Under the pieces are notes generated by a model that was given only the letters and a program-made list of their open reading frames with translations, searched no databases and had not been told where the DNA came from. DNA of 64,000 nt from JAGPCK01 sp964535575 (GTDB lineage Bacteria; Bacteroidota; Bacteroidia; UKL13-3), in the NCBI GenBank assembly GCA_964535575.1, contig CAZHTC010000005.1, positions 1 through 64,000 of the forward strand, given 5' to 3'. The position numbers were made by a program, and so were the translations under genes. The first letter of the stretch is position 1; every line of letters starts with the position of its first letter. Positions 1-12,400 of this stretch are shown one piece after another.

Positions 1-1
1 A

Positions 2-283
2 TCTGCAGGCAAACTCACCACCATGGGCACCACCTGGAATGTGTACCCAAATCCGGTAGAAAATGCCAGCACAATAACCTTTGATATGACTACTCAATCG
101 CATGTTACTATTAAAATAACAGATGCTACCGGTAAAGTGATATCAATAATTGCAAACGGTACTTATACTCCGGGTCATTATTCGGTTGCGCTGGAAACAA
201 GCACACCTCTGGCTAAAGGAGTTTATTTTGTAATGTTTGAGCAGGATCAGAATATTTCGGTTAAATCAATTGTAAAACAATAA
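2..283 (+). CDS. C-terminal end of a T9SS-secreted protein (partial)
   Basis: The reading frame is open from the left edge and ends at TAA 281-283, so only the last ~93 residues are visible and the protein's function cannot be told. The visible part is a type A T9SS sorting domain: WNVYPNPVENA, then a beta-rich stretch with KITDATGKVI, and GVYFVMFEQ before a basic end (SIVKQ). In this family the domain directs passage through the T9SS outer-membrane pore and is then removed or used for surface attachment. The ATG at 23 is internal to the domain and is not a real start. A hairpin at 317-352 closes the transcript. Confidence 0.9.
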   Translation, partial: SAGKLTTMGTTWNVYPNPVENASTITFDMTTQSHVTIKITDATGKVISIIANGTYTPGHYSVALETSTPLAKGVYFVMFEQDQNISVKSIVKQ

Positions 284-316
284 TTGACGCAGTATAGATT
301 AGATAAGAGTTTTTGT

Positions 317-352
317 AACAATTTTCCCGGATTAACAGCCCGGGAAATTGTT
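317..352 (+). terminator. Hairpin terminator after the partial T9SS gene
   Basis: AACAATTTTCCCGG pairs with CCCGGGAAATTGTT across an 8-nt loop with one bulged base, and TGTTTATATT follows. It lies 34 bases after the stop and about 60 before the next start, separating the two genes. Confidence 0.65.
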
Positions 353-411
353 GTTTATATTAAGTTAGATAAACCATACTTAGTTAGAAAGAATAAAACA
401 TCAGAACCAAT

Positions 412-3400
412 ATGAAGAAGCATTTACTATTAACCTTAATTGCAATTGTAACCCTGGTATCAGGGGGCTTTGCACAGCTCAATGGTAGTTATACCATTAA
501 CGGATCCGTAGTAACGGGGGGTAGCAATTACCAAACCTTTACGGCAGCGGTTTCGGCTTTAACCAGTGTAGGTGTGAGCGGACCTGTTACTTTTACGGTA
601 GCGGCCGGAACCTACACCGAACAGATTTCGATACCTTCAACCATCTCGGGGGTGTCGGCTACCAACACCATTACATTTAATGGAGGAAGTGGTAACGCAT
701 CAACCAGAATTCTTCAATTTGCATTTGGTTCGCTAAGTAACTATGCAGTGGTTGATTTGAATGGGGCGGATTACGTCACTTTTCGTAACCTTACCATTAA
801 ATCAACAAGCGCTTCCTATGGTTGGGGATTTAATTTGAGAAATCAGGCTAACTACAATACAATTGATAGTTGTATTATAGATCTGTCGTCTTGTACTTCG
901 GGTACCAGTACCAACGTTTTGGGTATTTGTTTTAGCAACAGTGCTACTTCAGCAACCAGTTCAGCTAACAATGCCAATTACTGTATTATTAGTAATAATT
1001 CAATAATCGGTGGTGCTTCTGGCGGGGCTTACAGGGGTATTCACTTTTATGGTAGTACCAGTAATCCTTCAGATAATGCCGGGAATCAAATTTTGAATAA
1101 TATCATTCAGAATTTCTACGAATCGGGCATTTATATGTATTACTGGACGTCTGATATCATTATCAGAGGTAACGACATTTCTCGTCCTAACAGAACCACC
1201 TCCACTACTTTATATGGTATTCAGGAACAGTATGGTTATACCAGAACTATCGATGGAAATAAGATTCATAATATCAATGGAGGTTTCACCACTAATACAA
1301 ATACTGTATATGGACTATACAGTTATAATGTCTTCGGTTCCGGATCAACGGGAACTGTTACTATGAATAATGCTATTTACGATATGAGTGGTAATGGTAC
1401 CATGTATGGTATTCTAACACAATACTGCTATTACAGCAAGTTTTACAATAACTCAATCTCTTTTGATTTATCTGCAACTCATACCGGAACCATCTTTGGT
1501 ATTTATAGTTATTTTGGTAATTCATCTAATACAGGCTACGAGTGGAAAAACAATATTGTTTCTGTAACTCGTCCGGGTTCTGGTACCCGTTACGGTTTTT
1601 ATGAAGGATATAATACCAGTTTTTATGTGCTTGATAAGAATGTTTACTATGTAAATGCAACTGGAGCTACCAATTATATTGGTTACAATTTGGGCAATAT
1701 CTCTACATGGGCTGCCTATAAGACTGCTTTCAACCCTCAGGAACAAAATTCACTTAACGTTAATCCATCTTACACCAATGTAACTTCTAACTTAACTCCT
1801 CAAAATTGTTTGCTTGACAACTATGGAGCCTCAGGAACCGGTGTTACCAAAGATATTACAGGAGCTACCCGAGGTACTATAGTTGATATTGGTGCTTATG
1901 AATTTTCGGCAGGTGCAAATAATGCTTCAGTGTCAGGAGTTGTTTCTCCTGGTACTGGTATTTGTACTCCCGGTTCACAAACAGTTACTGTTACTATAAC
2001 AAATTTAGGATCGGCTACACTTACCAGTGATTCTTTGTACTGGTGGGTAAACGGAACAGCTCAAACTCCGGTAGCATGGACCGGTTCAGTTGCTACAGGC
2101 GGAACAACTAATGTGACCTTGGGTACTTACAGTATATCTGCCGGAACTGTGTATAATTTTGTTGTTCGTACGGCTGCTCCAAACGGCTCGTCTGATATTT
2201 GTGCCGGCAATGATACCCTGCAATTCTCCCGGTCAATCGGATTATCCGGTACCTATACCATTAATCCTTCCGGAAGTGGTTCAAGCAATTTCACCACTTT
2301 CTCAGCTGCGGTTGCCGCATTAACGGCAAGTGGGGTATGTGGCCCGGTTGTTTTCAACGTTGCGGCTGCCACTTATAATGAGCAAATATCTATTCCTGTA
2401 ATTAGCGGAACTTCTGCCACCAATACCATTACGTTTAATGGAGGAAGTGGAAATGCAGCCACCCGTGTGCTGTCTTATGGTTATACCAGCACTGCTAATT
2501 ACGGTATTGTTGATTTGAATGGTGCCGATTACATTACCTTCAAAAATATCACCGTAAAATCAACCAATGCCAGTTACGGATGGGGATTCTTGTTACGCAA
2601 CCAGGCCGACTATAATACGATTGATAGCTGTATCATTGATCTCGGATCGGTAACTACTACTGGTTCAAATTCAATAGGCATTTGTTTTTCAGGTAGCACA
2701 ACCGCATATTCAACTAATGGTAATCATGCTAACTTTTGTACTATTACCAACAACAGCATAATTGGTTCGGCTACCGGTGGTCCTTATTTTGGAATAAGTA
2801 TTTATGCCAGCACCTCGAATCAACAGGACAACAAAAAGATTTTAATTGCCAATAATATTATTCAAGACTTTTATTATTCTGGTATTTATACCTATTTCTA
2901 TGCCGATTCAATGACAGTAAGGGGTAATGATTTTTCAAGACCAAATCGTACCAACTCAACTACTTTGTATGGAATTAATTACGGTTACTATGCAATAAAC
3001 CGTGTTACCGAGAATAACAAAATTCATAATATGAATGGGGGGTTTACCGGTAATACCAACACTGTTTACGGTCTCAGTACTACGTATTCATTTAACTATA
3101 GCAATATTTATAGAAATAATGCTATCTATGATATTCAGGGTGCCGGACCTGTTTATGGAATTTATGATTACTATTGCTACGGAGATAAACTTTACCATAA
3201 CACCATTTCATTAGATAATGCTACTGCAACCACAAGTGCTGTTTATGGCATTTATTATTATGCAGCTACTACCGTGGTGAACGGACAAGATTTTAAAAAC
3301 AATATTGTTACCATTTCTAAACCGGGTATTTCCGGAACAGGAACCCGTTATGCGTTTTATTCTCAGGATGGCAGCAATTATCCATCGGATAATAATATTT

Positions 3401-6400
3401 TCCTGTTAACTTCAACAGGATCCATTAATTACTACGGGTATTACAATGGCGTTAACTATCCCACTTTTGCTAACTGGCAAGCCAGGAATATTGCTAATGA
3501 GCAAAATAGTTTATCTGTAAATCCGAATTTTACAAACCTAGTATCCAATCTGGCTCCAACCAATTGCGCTGCCAACAATACCGGTGCTGCCGTTGGAGTA
3601 ACAACTGATATTAACGGAACCACACGCAGCAGTGCTTTGCCTGATGCAGGTGCTTATGAGGTGAATCTTGGCGGAGCAAATGATGTAGGAGTAACGATGG
3701 CTACACTAAGCGGTTTCACTGCAGGTGTATGTTCAGGAACTTCAAATGTTACGGCTACCATCAGAAACTATGGTTCGAATACATTGACAAGTGCTACCAT
3801 TAACTGGTCAGTTAACGGTAGTGCCCAAACTCCATTTTCATACTCGGGCTCATTGGCCTCCGGTGCTTCAACCGTGGTATCTCTGGGATCTTTTACCATT
3901 AATCCCGGTACAATTTATACTGTTGCGGTAACAGGGACTTCTCCTAACAGTTCGACCGATGCTTGCTCGGCAAATGATTCATATACAATAGTTGCTGGTT
4001 CAGGTATGTCAGGTACCTATACAATTAATCCTGCAGGATCCGGAACAAGTAATTATGCGAGCTTTACTGCTGCCGTAGCTGATTTGAATACCCGTGGGGT
4101 TTGTGGACCTGTTGTATTTAACGTATCGGCCGGAACTTATACTGAGCAAATTAGCATTCCACAGATTTTGGGATCATCGGCCACCAATTACATTACCTTT
4201 AAATCGGCCACTGGTGTGGCTTCAAGCGTGGTTCTTACTTTCAACTCTCCATCAACTGCCAATTACCTGGTTGATTTTAACGGAGCAGATTATATCAATT
4301 TCCAAAACATGACCTTTAACTCAATCAATACTACTTACGGTATTGGTATGCAGTTCCGCAATGTCGCTACACGCGATTCGGTCGTTGGATGTACTTTTAA
4401 TGGAATTATTACCACCTCAACCGGAACAAACCTTGCATTGATTTTTGCTTCTTCAACTAATGATAGTGTGAATACATTTATTGGTAACACCTTTAAAAAC
4501 GGTTCATACGGATTCTATTATGTGGGTTCTTCTACAATTACTAAGGTGGAGCGTATGACCATTTCAGGTAATACCTTCAGCGGTCAGTATGCTTCTCCAA
4601 TTTACCTGAATTATGCCGACCGTACTCAAATAGTTGGTAACACCATCACAAATGCTTCACAGAATACAACCAATTATATGGTATATAATACCAACGCGTT
4701 AAACGGGTTTGTGATTCAGAATAATAAATTGAATGTGGCCTCGGTTGCCACTTCAGGTACTTACTACGGTGTTTACAATACCGTTTCAACTACTCCTTCT
4801 CCTAATACTGACAGTTCACTGGTTGCAAACAACGAGATTATCATGAGTTCGGCAACCCAAACGCTTTATGGTATCTACCAAACATCTACTGTTGCCGCTT
4901 ATTCAAGAGTGTATAACAACAGTGTATTGATAGGGGCTGCAGGAACCTTAACCAGTTATGCAGGTTATTTCTCTATGACCAGTGGTAATAGCCGTATACT
5001 AAATAACGTGTTGATTAACAGAAGAACCGGTACTACTACTGCCTGGGCACTTTATAAAAACAACGATGCCACTACTATTTCCAATTACAATTTGCTTTAT
5101 AGCGGAGGCACTAACTTGGCCAGCAATGGTACCAGTTATACAACTCTTACAGCATGGAATGCAAGTGCCAATACTCCTGATGTGAACTCGTTCAGCAAAC
5201 TTCCTTATTTCAGCAATCCAAGTGCCCTCATTATTTCCGAAGGATGTTTTGACAACAAAGGAACTCCCAATACTGCTACTGTTAATACTCTTGCAGCGGT
5301 TTCAAAAGATATAACCGGTGCCAACAGGGGTGCTATACCAGATTTTGGAGCTTATGAGTTTAGCGGAAACGCTTTTGATTTGGCTGTTACAGCGGTTACA
5401 TCACCAACAACTTATAGTGCCTCTCCACAAACAGTAACTTTCCGTGTTCGTAACAATGGCTCAACAGCAATTACTGCTTTTGATGCCGGTTACAATGTAA
5501 ATGGTGGCACAAACACTAACCAAACATTTACCATAGCGGCTCTGAACGGTTGTGACAGTACCACCCTAAGCTTTACCAATCAGGTAACTATGCCTTCAGG
5601 TGTAGGTATGATTTCATTGGCTGCTTTTGTTCGCGGCAACCTTAACGGTTCAAACGCTGATGTGGTTAGAGCTAACGATACTGCATGGTCTAATCCGGTT
5701 TGTAATGGTGGTTTAAGTGGTACATATACTATTAACAATTCAATACCTGCAAGCAACACAAACTTTGTATCGTTTACCTCGGCAATAGCTTCCTTAACGT
5801 CATGCGGAGTATCAGGACCAGTTACCTTTAATGTTGCAGCTGGTACCTATAATGAGCAGGTAACGATTCCACAAGTTACAGGAGTTTCAGCTACCAATAC
5901 CATTACCTTTGATGGTGGAGCCGGTAATGCTGCGACCAGGGTAATTCAATATAACTTTGCTTCTACACCGCATTACGGAGTAGTGAGATTAAATGGAGCT
6001 GACTACATAAGAATTAAAAATCTTACCGTGAAAACACTTAGCACTTCCATTGGATGGGGTTTCCTTATCAATAATGCTAATACTACAACCGTTCCCGGTA
6101 ATCCTGCTGATAATAATATCATTGATAATTGTATTATTGATTTGAGTTTAACAGCTTCAGCCTCTACTAGCATTAATGGAATTGTTTTTAGTGCCAGCCC
6201 TACCTCATATACTTCTGGTGGAAATCACTCTAACAATACCGTTATTAGCAATAACTTAATAAAGGGAAGTGCCTTAGGTGGAGCCTATATGGGAATTTCA
6301 CTCTATGGTTATACAAGTGGTTCAGGTTATAACAAGAATATTCAGATATTGAATAATACCATTCAGGATTTTTATCAGGCAGGTATCTATGCGCTTTATT

Positions 6401-9400
6401 ACTATGACGGAATGATTATCAGAGGAAACGATATAAGCCGTCCAAACAGAAATACCTCTACTACCCTTTATGGAATTTACACCCAGTACTACTTTACCAA
6501 TTGTATTGTGGAGCGTAATAAAATTCATAATATGAATGGAAACTTCACTACCAACACAAGTACACTATATGGTATTTATGATTACTACGCTACCAACTCT
6601 CAGGGTAATAATATTGTTCGTAACAATGCCATTTATGATATGCAGGGTAATGGAGCCATGTACGGTATTTACAGTTATTACAATTGGGGTAAAGTGATGA
6701 ACAATACCATTTCGTTAGATTATACCCTGACCACATACACCGGTACACATTATGGAATTTATTACTACACCGGCAATATTGCAGCAACCAGCTATGGTCA
6801 GGAATTGAAAAACAATATTATTTCAATGACCAAGCCCGGTGGAACACGATATGGGATATATGTAGCTGATAATTCAATTGGAAGCACCGATTACAATTCT
6901 ATTTGGGTTAACGGTGCGGGATCTACTAACTACATTGGTTATTGGCAACCTACCGGTGCTGCCGTTACTTACCCAACCATGGCAGCATGGAAGGCACGTA
7001 ATTCCACTCTTGATCAAAACAGCTATAATGTCAATCCTTCCTTTGTAAGTTTAACTTCTGATCCTATTCCAACCGCATGTATTCTTGATAACAGTGGTGC
7101 GGTTAGTATCAGTGTACCCGATGATTTGAACGGAGTTGCAAGAGGTACTTCACCTGATATCGGTGCTTATGAATTCAGTGTAAGCGGTGCCAACAATGCG
7201 GCCGTAACTGCTTTAACTGCCCCAACCGGAGTGGTGTGCAGCGGAACACAAAACGTAATTGCCACACTTAAAAATAAAGGATCAGCTACACTTACCACCG
7301 CTAAAATTGACTGGACGGTAAACGGAACACCTCAAACCCAATATTCATGGAGCGGAACATTAGCTCCGGGTGCTACCGCTAACGTTACCATCGGAACACT
7401 TAATTTTACAACCAATGCTTCTTACGCATTAAAAGTGTACAGCAGTCTTCCTAATGGAGCTACTGATGGTTGTAGTCTTGATGATACTTTAATGGTAACT
7501 AAAGGTTCCGGAATGAGTGGTGCTTATACCATTGATGCAGCCGGTTCAGGCAGTACCAATTTCACTTCATTCACCAATGCAATAACAGCAATGAGCACAT
7601 TTGGAGTTTGCGGTCCGGTTACCTTTACAGTGGCTGCCGGTACTTATAACGGCCAGTTGGTTATTCCGGTTATTCCTGGTTCATCTGCCCTGAATACCGT
7701 AACATTTGATGGAGGAACGGGTAATGCAACCACACGTATTATCACTTATTCAAACACAGGCACAAGTTATGCAGGTGTTCACCTTAACGGAGCCGATTAT
7801 ATCAGATTACAAAATCTTACAATCAAGAGTCTCGGTACCGGTAACAATATGGGTATCTTGTTTGCCAATTCTGCTGATTACAATATGGTAGATAATTGTA
7901 TTGTTGATTTAAGTTCTGTTTCGTTTGGTGTTACTTCTGCCTGTGTGAGCTTCTCGGCTTCACCTACCTCATTTAACGGAACTGCCAGCCACGGTAATTA
8001 TAATATCGTTAAGAATTCGGTATTAAAGGGTGGTGCTACAGGTGGTCCTTACTATGGTATCAATGTGTATTTTGGTAACACAACCAACGCAGGCAGCAAG
8101 TACAATAGCTTTATAAATAATGATATTACCGATTTCTATTATTTCGGTATTTACCATTATTATGGAATGGAGGGCACTATCATAACTGATAACCGTATTT
8201 CTCGTCCTACCATGACCTCAGGCAGTAGCACCATCTACGGTATTTATAATTATTATTACAATCACAATATAACCATAGCGCGCAATCGAATATTCAATCC
8301 TTTCGGAGGTCAGCCCGGAACCACCAGTACTTTCTATGGTATTTACAATTATGTAGACAACGCTACCACTCCGTACATGCCAAGTGTAATTGCCAATAAT
8401 GCCATTTATAATATTAATACAAACGGGCAGGCTATGGGCATTTATACCTACAACAGTTACGATACTAAAATTGTATATAATACCATTGTATTGGATAGCA
8501 GCAATAGCGGAAGCTCATCTTCAAGTTACGGACTTTATTGTCAGTACATGTATTCATCAGGAACAGCCGGGCAACCGAATATAGTTCGTAATAATATGGT
8601 TTACCTTACCCGTCCGGGAAGTGCAAATAATGCAGCACTTTATATTGACAATGGGACTTCAGGTGTAGTGCCGGTGGTAGATAATAATATTTACTACGTA
8701 GGTGGTGGATCCAACAATTACTTTGTTTACTATACATCAACCGCTACGTTTATTAATTCATTAACCACCTGGAAATCTCAGACAACTCCAAATAGCTATG
8801 ATGCAAACTCAATCTCGGTTAATCCGCAGTTTGTGTCGATGGCTACCGGAAACCTGAAGCCAACCAATACAGCAGCTAATAATACAGCAGCTAATTTGGG
8901 AACCCTTGTGATGAATGATATTAACCAAAATCCAAGAAGCGCAACTCCTGATGCAGGAGCCTATGAGTGGGGACCAACTTGCGCAGGATTCCCAACTGCA
9001 AATGGAGTTTCGATGCTAAGTACCGGTCAACCAATTTGTCCGGGTACTGCGGCACAGTTGGCTGCAAGTTATGATGTGGCTGATAGTTTAACATTCCAAT
9101 GGCAGGAATCGCCTGATGGTACAAACTGGAGCAATGTTTCCGGAGGATCGGGTGCTACTACCGGTATTTATACTACTCCAGGTATTACCGCTTCTAAGTA
9201 CTACCGTTGTAAAATAACTTGTACCGTTTCGGGTAGCAGTTCTTTCACCACTGCGTTTATGGTTCGTAATGCGCTTTCAGGTACATACACCATTGATGGA
9301 TCTAATTCAACCAGTGGCACTAACTATAATTCATTTGCTGATGTACTTACAGACCTGAGAACTTTTGGAGTATGCGGAAATGTAACCTTTAACGTGGCTG

Positions 9401-12400
9401 CCGGTACTTACAACGAGCAGGTGATTATGGGAAGTATTCTTGGTTTGTCTTCTTCAAGCCAGATTACCTTTAATGGTCTTGGTTCATCAACTGTAGTTGC
9501 TTCCACATTAACCAATGCTACTGATTACGGAGTGATTCACCTGAATGGAACCGATTATGTTACATTTAATAATCTTACTATCAAAGCAGATAATCCGAAT
9601 TACGGTTTTGGATTCCTGATTAGTAACGGGGCCGACTACGTGACCATTAAAAACTGTACCATTGATATGAGTTCGGTGACAAGTACCGGAACAGCTTCGG
9701 CAGGTATTTGTGTGAGTTCAAACTTCACCACCTACAGCGGTGGAGGTATTAACGCTAATTACCTCACTATTGATGGAAACCGTATCACCGGTTCAGCTTC
9801 AGGGGGAGCATACTTTGGTATTTCGTTGTATGACAACACTACCGGACTTGGACGTAATGTGAACAACGTAATTAAGAATAACTACATAGCCGATTTTTAT
9901 ACCTATGGAATCTATTCTTATTACGAAAAGAATAATATGCTCATTTCCGGTAATACCATTACCAGACCTAACAGAAGTTCAAGTGGGACACTCTATGGCA
10001 TCTATTATTATTACAATACGGCCAACACCCCGATAACCATTGAGAAAAACAGAATCGTTGGTATATACAATGGATCAGGTTCGGGAACATTCTATGGTAT
10101 CTACGGGTATTCGCCTACAAGCTATATGAATTTCATCACCAATAATATCATTCATCCGGGTGTAACCGGTGGTGGTGCTGTTACCATGTATGGTGTATAT
10201 TTAGGAACCGTGTATGCGCTGGCATTTGACCACAACACTATTATCATGAGTGATACGAGCAACACTAACACCGGTACGCGTTACGGTGCTTATTTCACTG
10301 GCCCTCCAGGTGCTTCAGCTACATATCCATTTGAGATCAAAAATAATATTATGCACATGACTACCCCTGGTGGTACAAGTTATGGCTGGTATTTGGCCAA
10401 TAATACAACCGCTACTACCTACAACTATGTGGCAAATTATAACAACACCTGGGTTGAGCCTTTTGGTGGTGTGGGTACCAAGTATTATGCATATTTAGGA
10501 GGAAACCTTTATGCCTCGCATGCAGCCTGGAAAACCAATGCATGGGGGTATGATGTGAACGGAACCAATATGGATGCTATGTTCTTGCCAAGTTATATGC
10601 CAACGTTTGCTTCGCTTGATAATCTGGGTGCTCCAACAGCGTCTTTAAAAACTTCCATAACAACGGATGTTAACAATAAAGCACGTAAGCCAGCTACTCC
10701 TGATATGGGTGCTGTGGAATGGACTCCAATGTGTGTAGGTGCCGATTTTGTACAGGGAACTCCTTATCAGGGAACCTTCCGTTCAGGAACAGCAGGAGAT
10801 TTTGATCACCTTAAAGCTGGTACAACCGTAACTTACGATGTAGTTCCAATTACAGGTTACACCAATGCATCATTCGGAACAGCCTGGACCATTTCCAACT
10901 TTAGTTTTGCAACAGTGAATGGCAGCCCTGCTGGTTCAGGGGAAGCTACCTTCACCAATCCTGGTTCAGGAACCGGTACGTTATCATTTAGCCCGTCACA
11001 ACCGTATACCGATAGTACGTTCTTAATCACTTTCGATATTAAGTCGGTTACCGGTGCCGAGTGTATTACTCCAATATCACGTTACATTTATGTAGCCCCT
11101 GTTCCAGATGTTGATTTTGATACTACTGTGGTTGCTTGTTTCACTTCTCCTTCAACAATTAAAAATAATACCACGTTAATTCGCGGTAACATGACTTTCC
11201 TGTGGAACTTTGGAGATACTACCTCAAACAACACATCAATACAGGGAACACCAACTTATACATTCTCGCATCCTGGTTCATTTAGCGTAACCTTAACGGC
11301 TACTTCTGATTTGGGTTATTCTAATACCAAAACCAAAACGATGAATGTGTATTACCTGCCGCAGGCCAAGTATGATTTCCAACCTGGTTGTTTAGGAAAT
11401 GCAATTTCATTCAATAATCAATCTACCATACCAGGTCCTCCGGTAAGTTTAAGCTACAGTTGGAATTTTGGAGATAATACTTCTTCGTCATCAACCAGCC
11501 CTAGCAAAACATACACTGCTATTGGTACTTACAACGTAACCCTTACCACTACTTCGGCTCAGGGATGTTCAACTAGCGTAACCAAGAACGTAACTATTTT
11601 CCCTGTTCCGGTTGTGGACTTCACTGCAACAAATCCTTGTCAGGGAGAAAATGCGACCTTCAGCAACGGAACTACCATTGCTTACGGTAAAATTGGGTAT
11701 TCATGGAACTTCGGTGACGGAACAACTGATATTGTTTCAGATCCGGTTAAGAAATACACAAATCAGGGTACTTACAACGTGAAAATGGTAGCTTACTCTG
11801 AATACGGATGTAAAGACAGTATCACTAAATCGGTTACTATTGGAACGGTTCCTACCGCAACGTTTGCGTTAACAAAATGGTGTGATAATGATAGTGCCAG
11901 CTTCAGCAATTCTTCAACAGCTAATGGCGGGCCATCAATTACCAGTTCATGGAGTTTTGGTGATTTGACATCAAGCAATAGTTCAGCCTCGGTTATCAAA
12001 CATATGTATCCTTCAGCAGGTATGTATCATGTAATGCTTGTTGTAACCAATGGTGCATGTTCAGATACTGCCGAGTCACAAATTGATATTGAAGAAACAC
12101 CTATGGCTTACTTTGCCGTTTCAGGTGGAGTATGTCAGGGAAATGCCACTACTTTCAATAACCTTTCAACAGGAACTGATACGTTAAGCTATAGTTGGAA
12201 TTTTGATGGAACCGGTACCTCAACTGCCATGAATCCAACCTATACCTTCCCTGGTGCAGGTAGCTTTAATGTGGTGCTGAATGTGAATTCGTCAAATGGT
12301 TGTTCTAACAGTTTCACCAAATCGGTAAGCGTGTTTACTCAGCCATCGGCAGCATTTACCACCAGCTGGAATACTCCGTTTAACAAACGTCAGCAAGCAT

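Noticed and set aside
1522..12000. Open frames opposite to or out of phase with the giant cargo gene (for example near 1522-1746, 6322-6787, 8921-9124)
   Set aside because: They follow the low-complexity Thr/Asn/Gly/Tyr codon pattern of the real gene, have no starts in context and match nothing.
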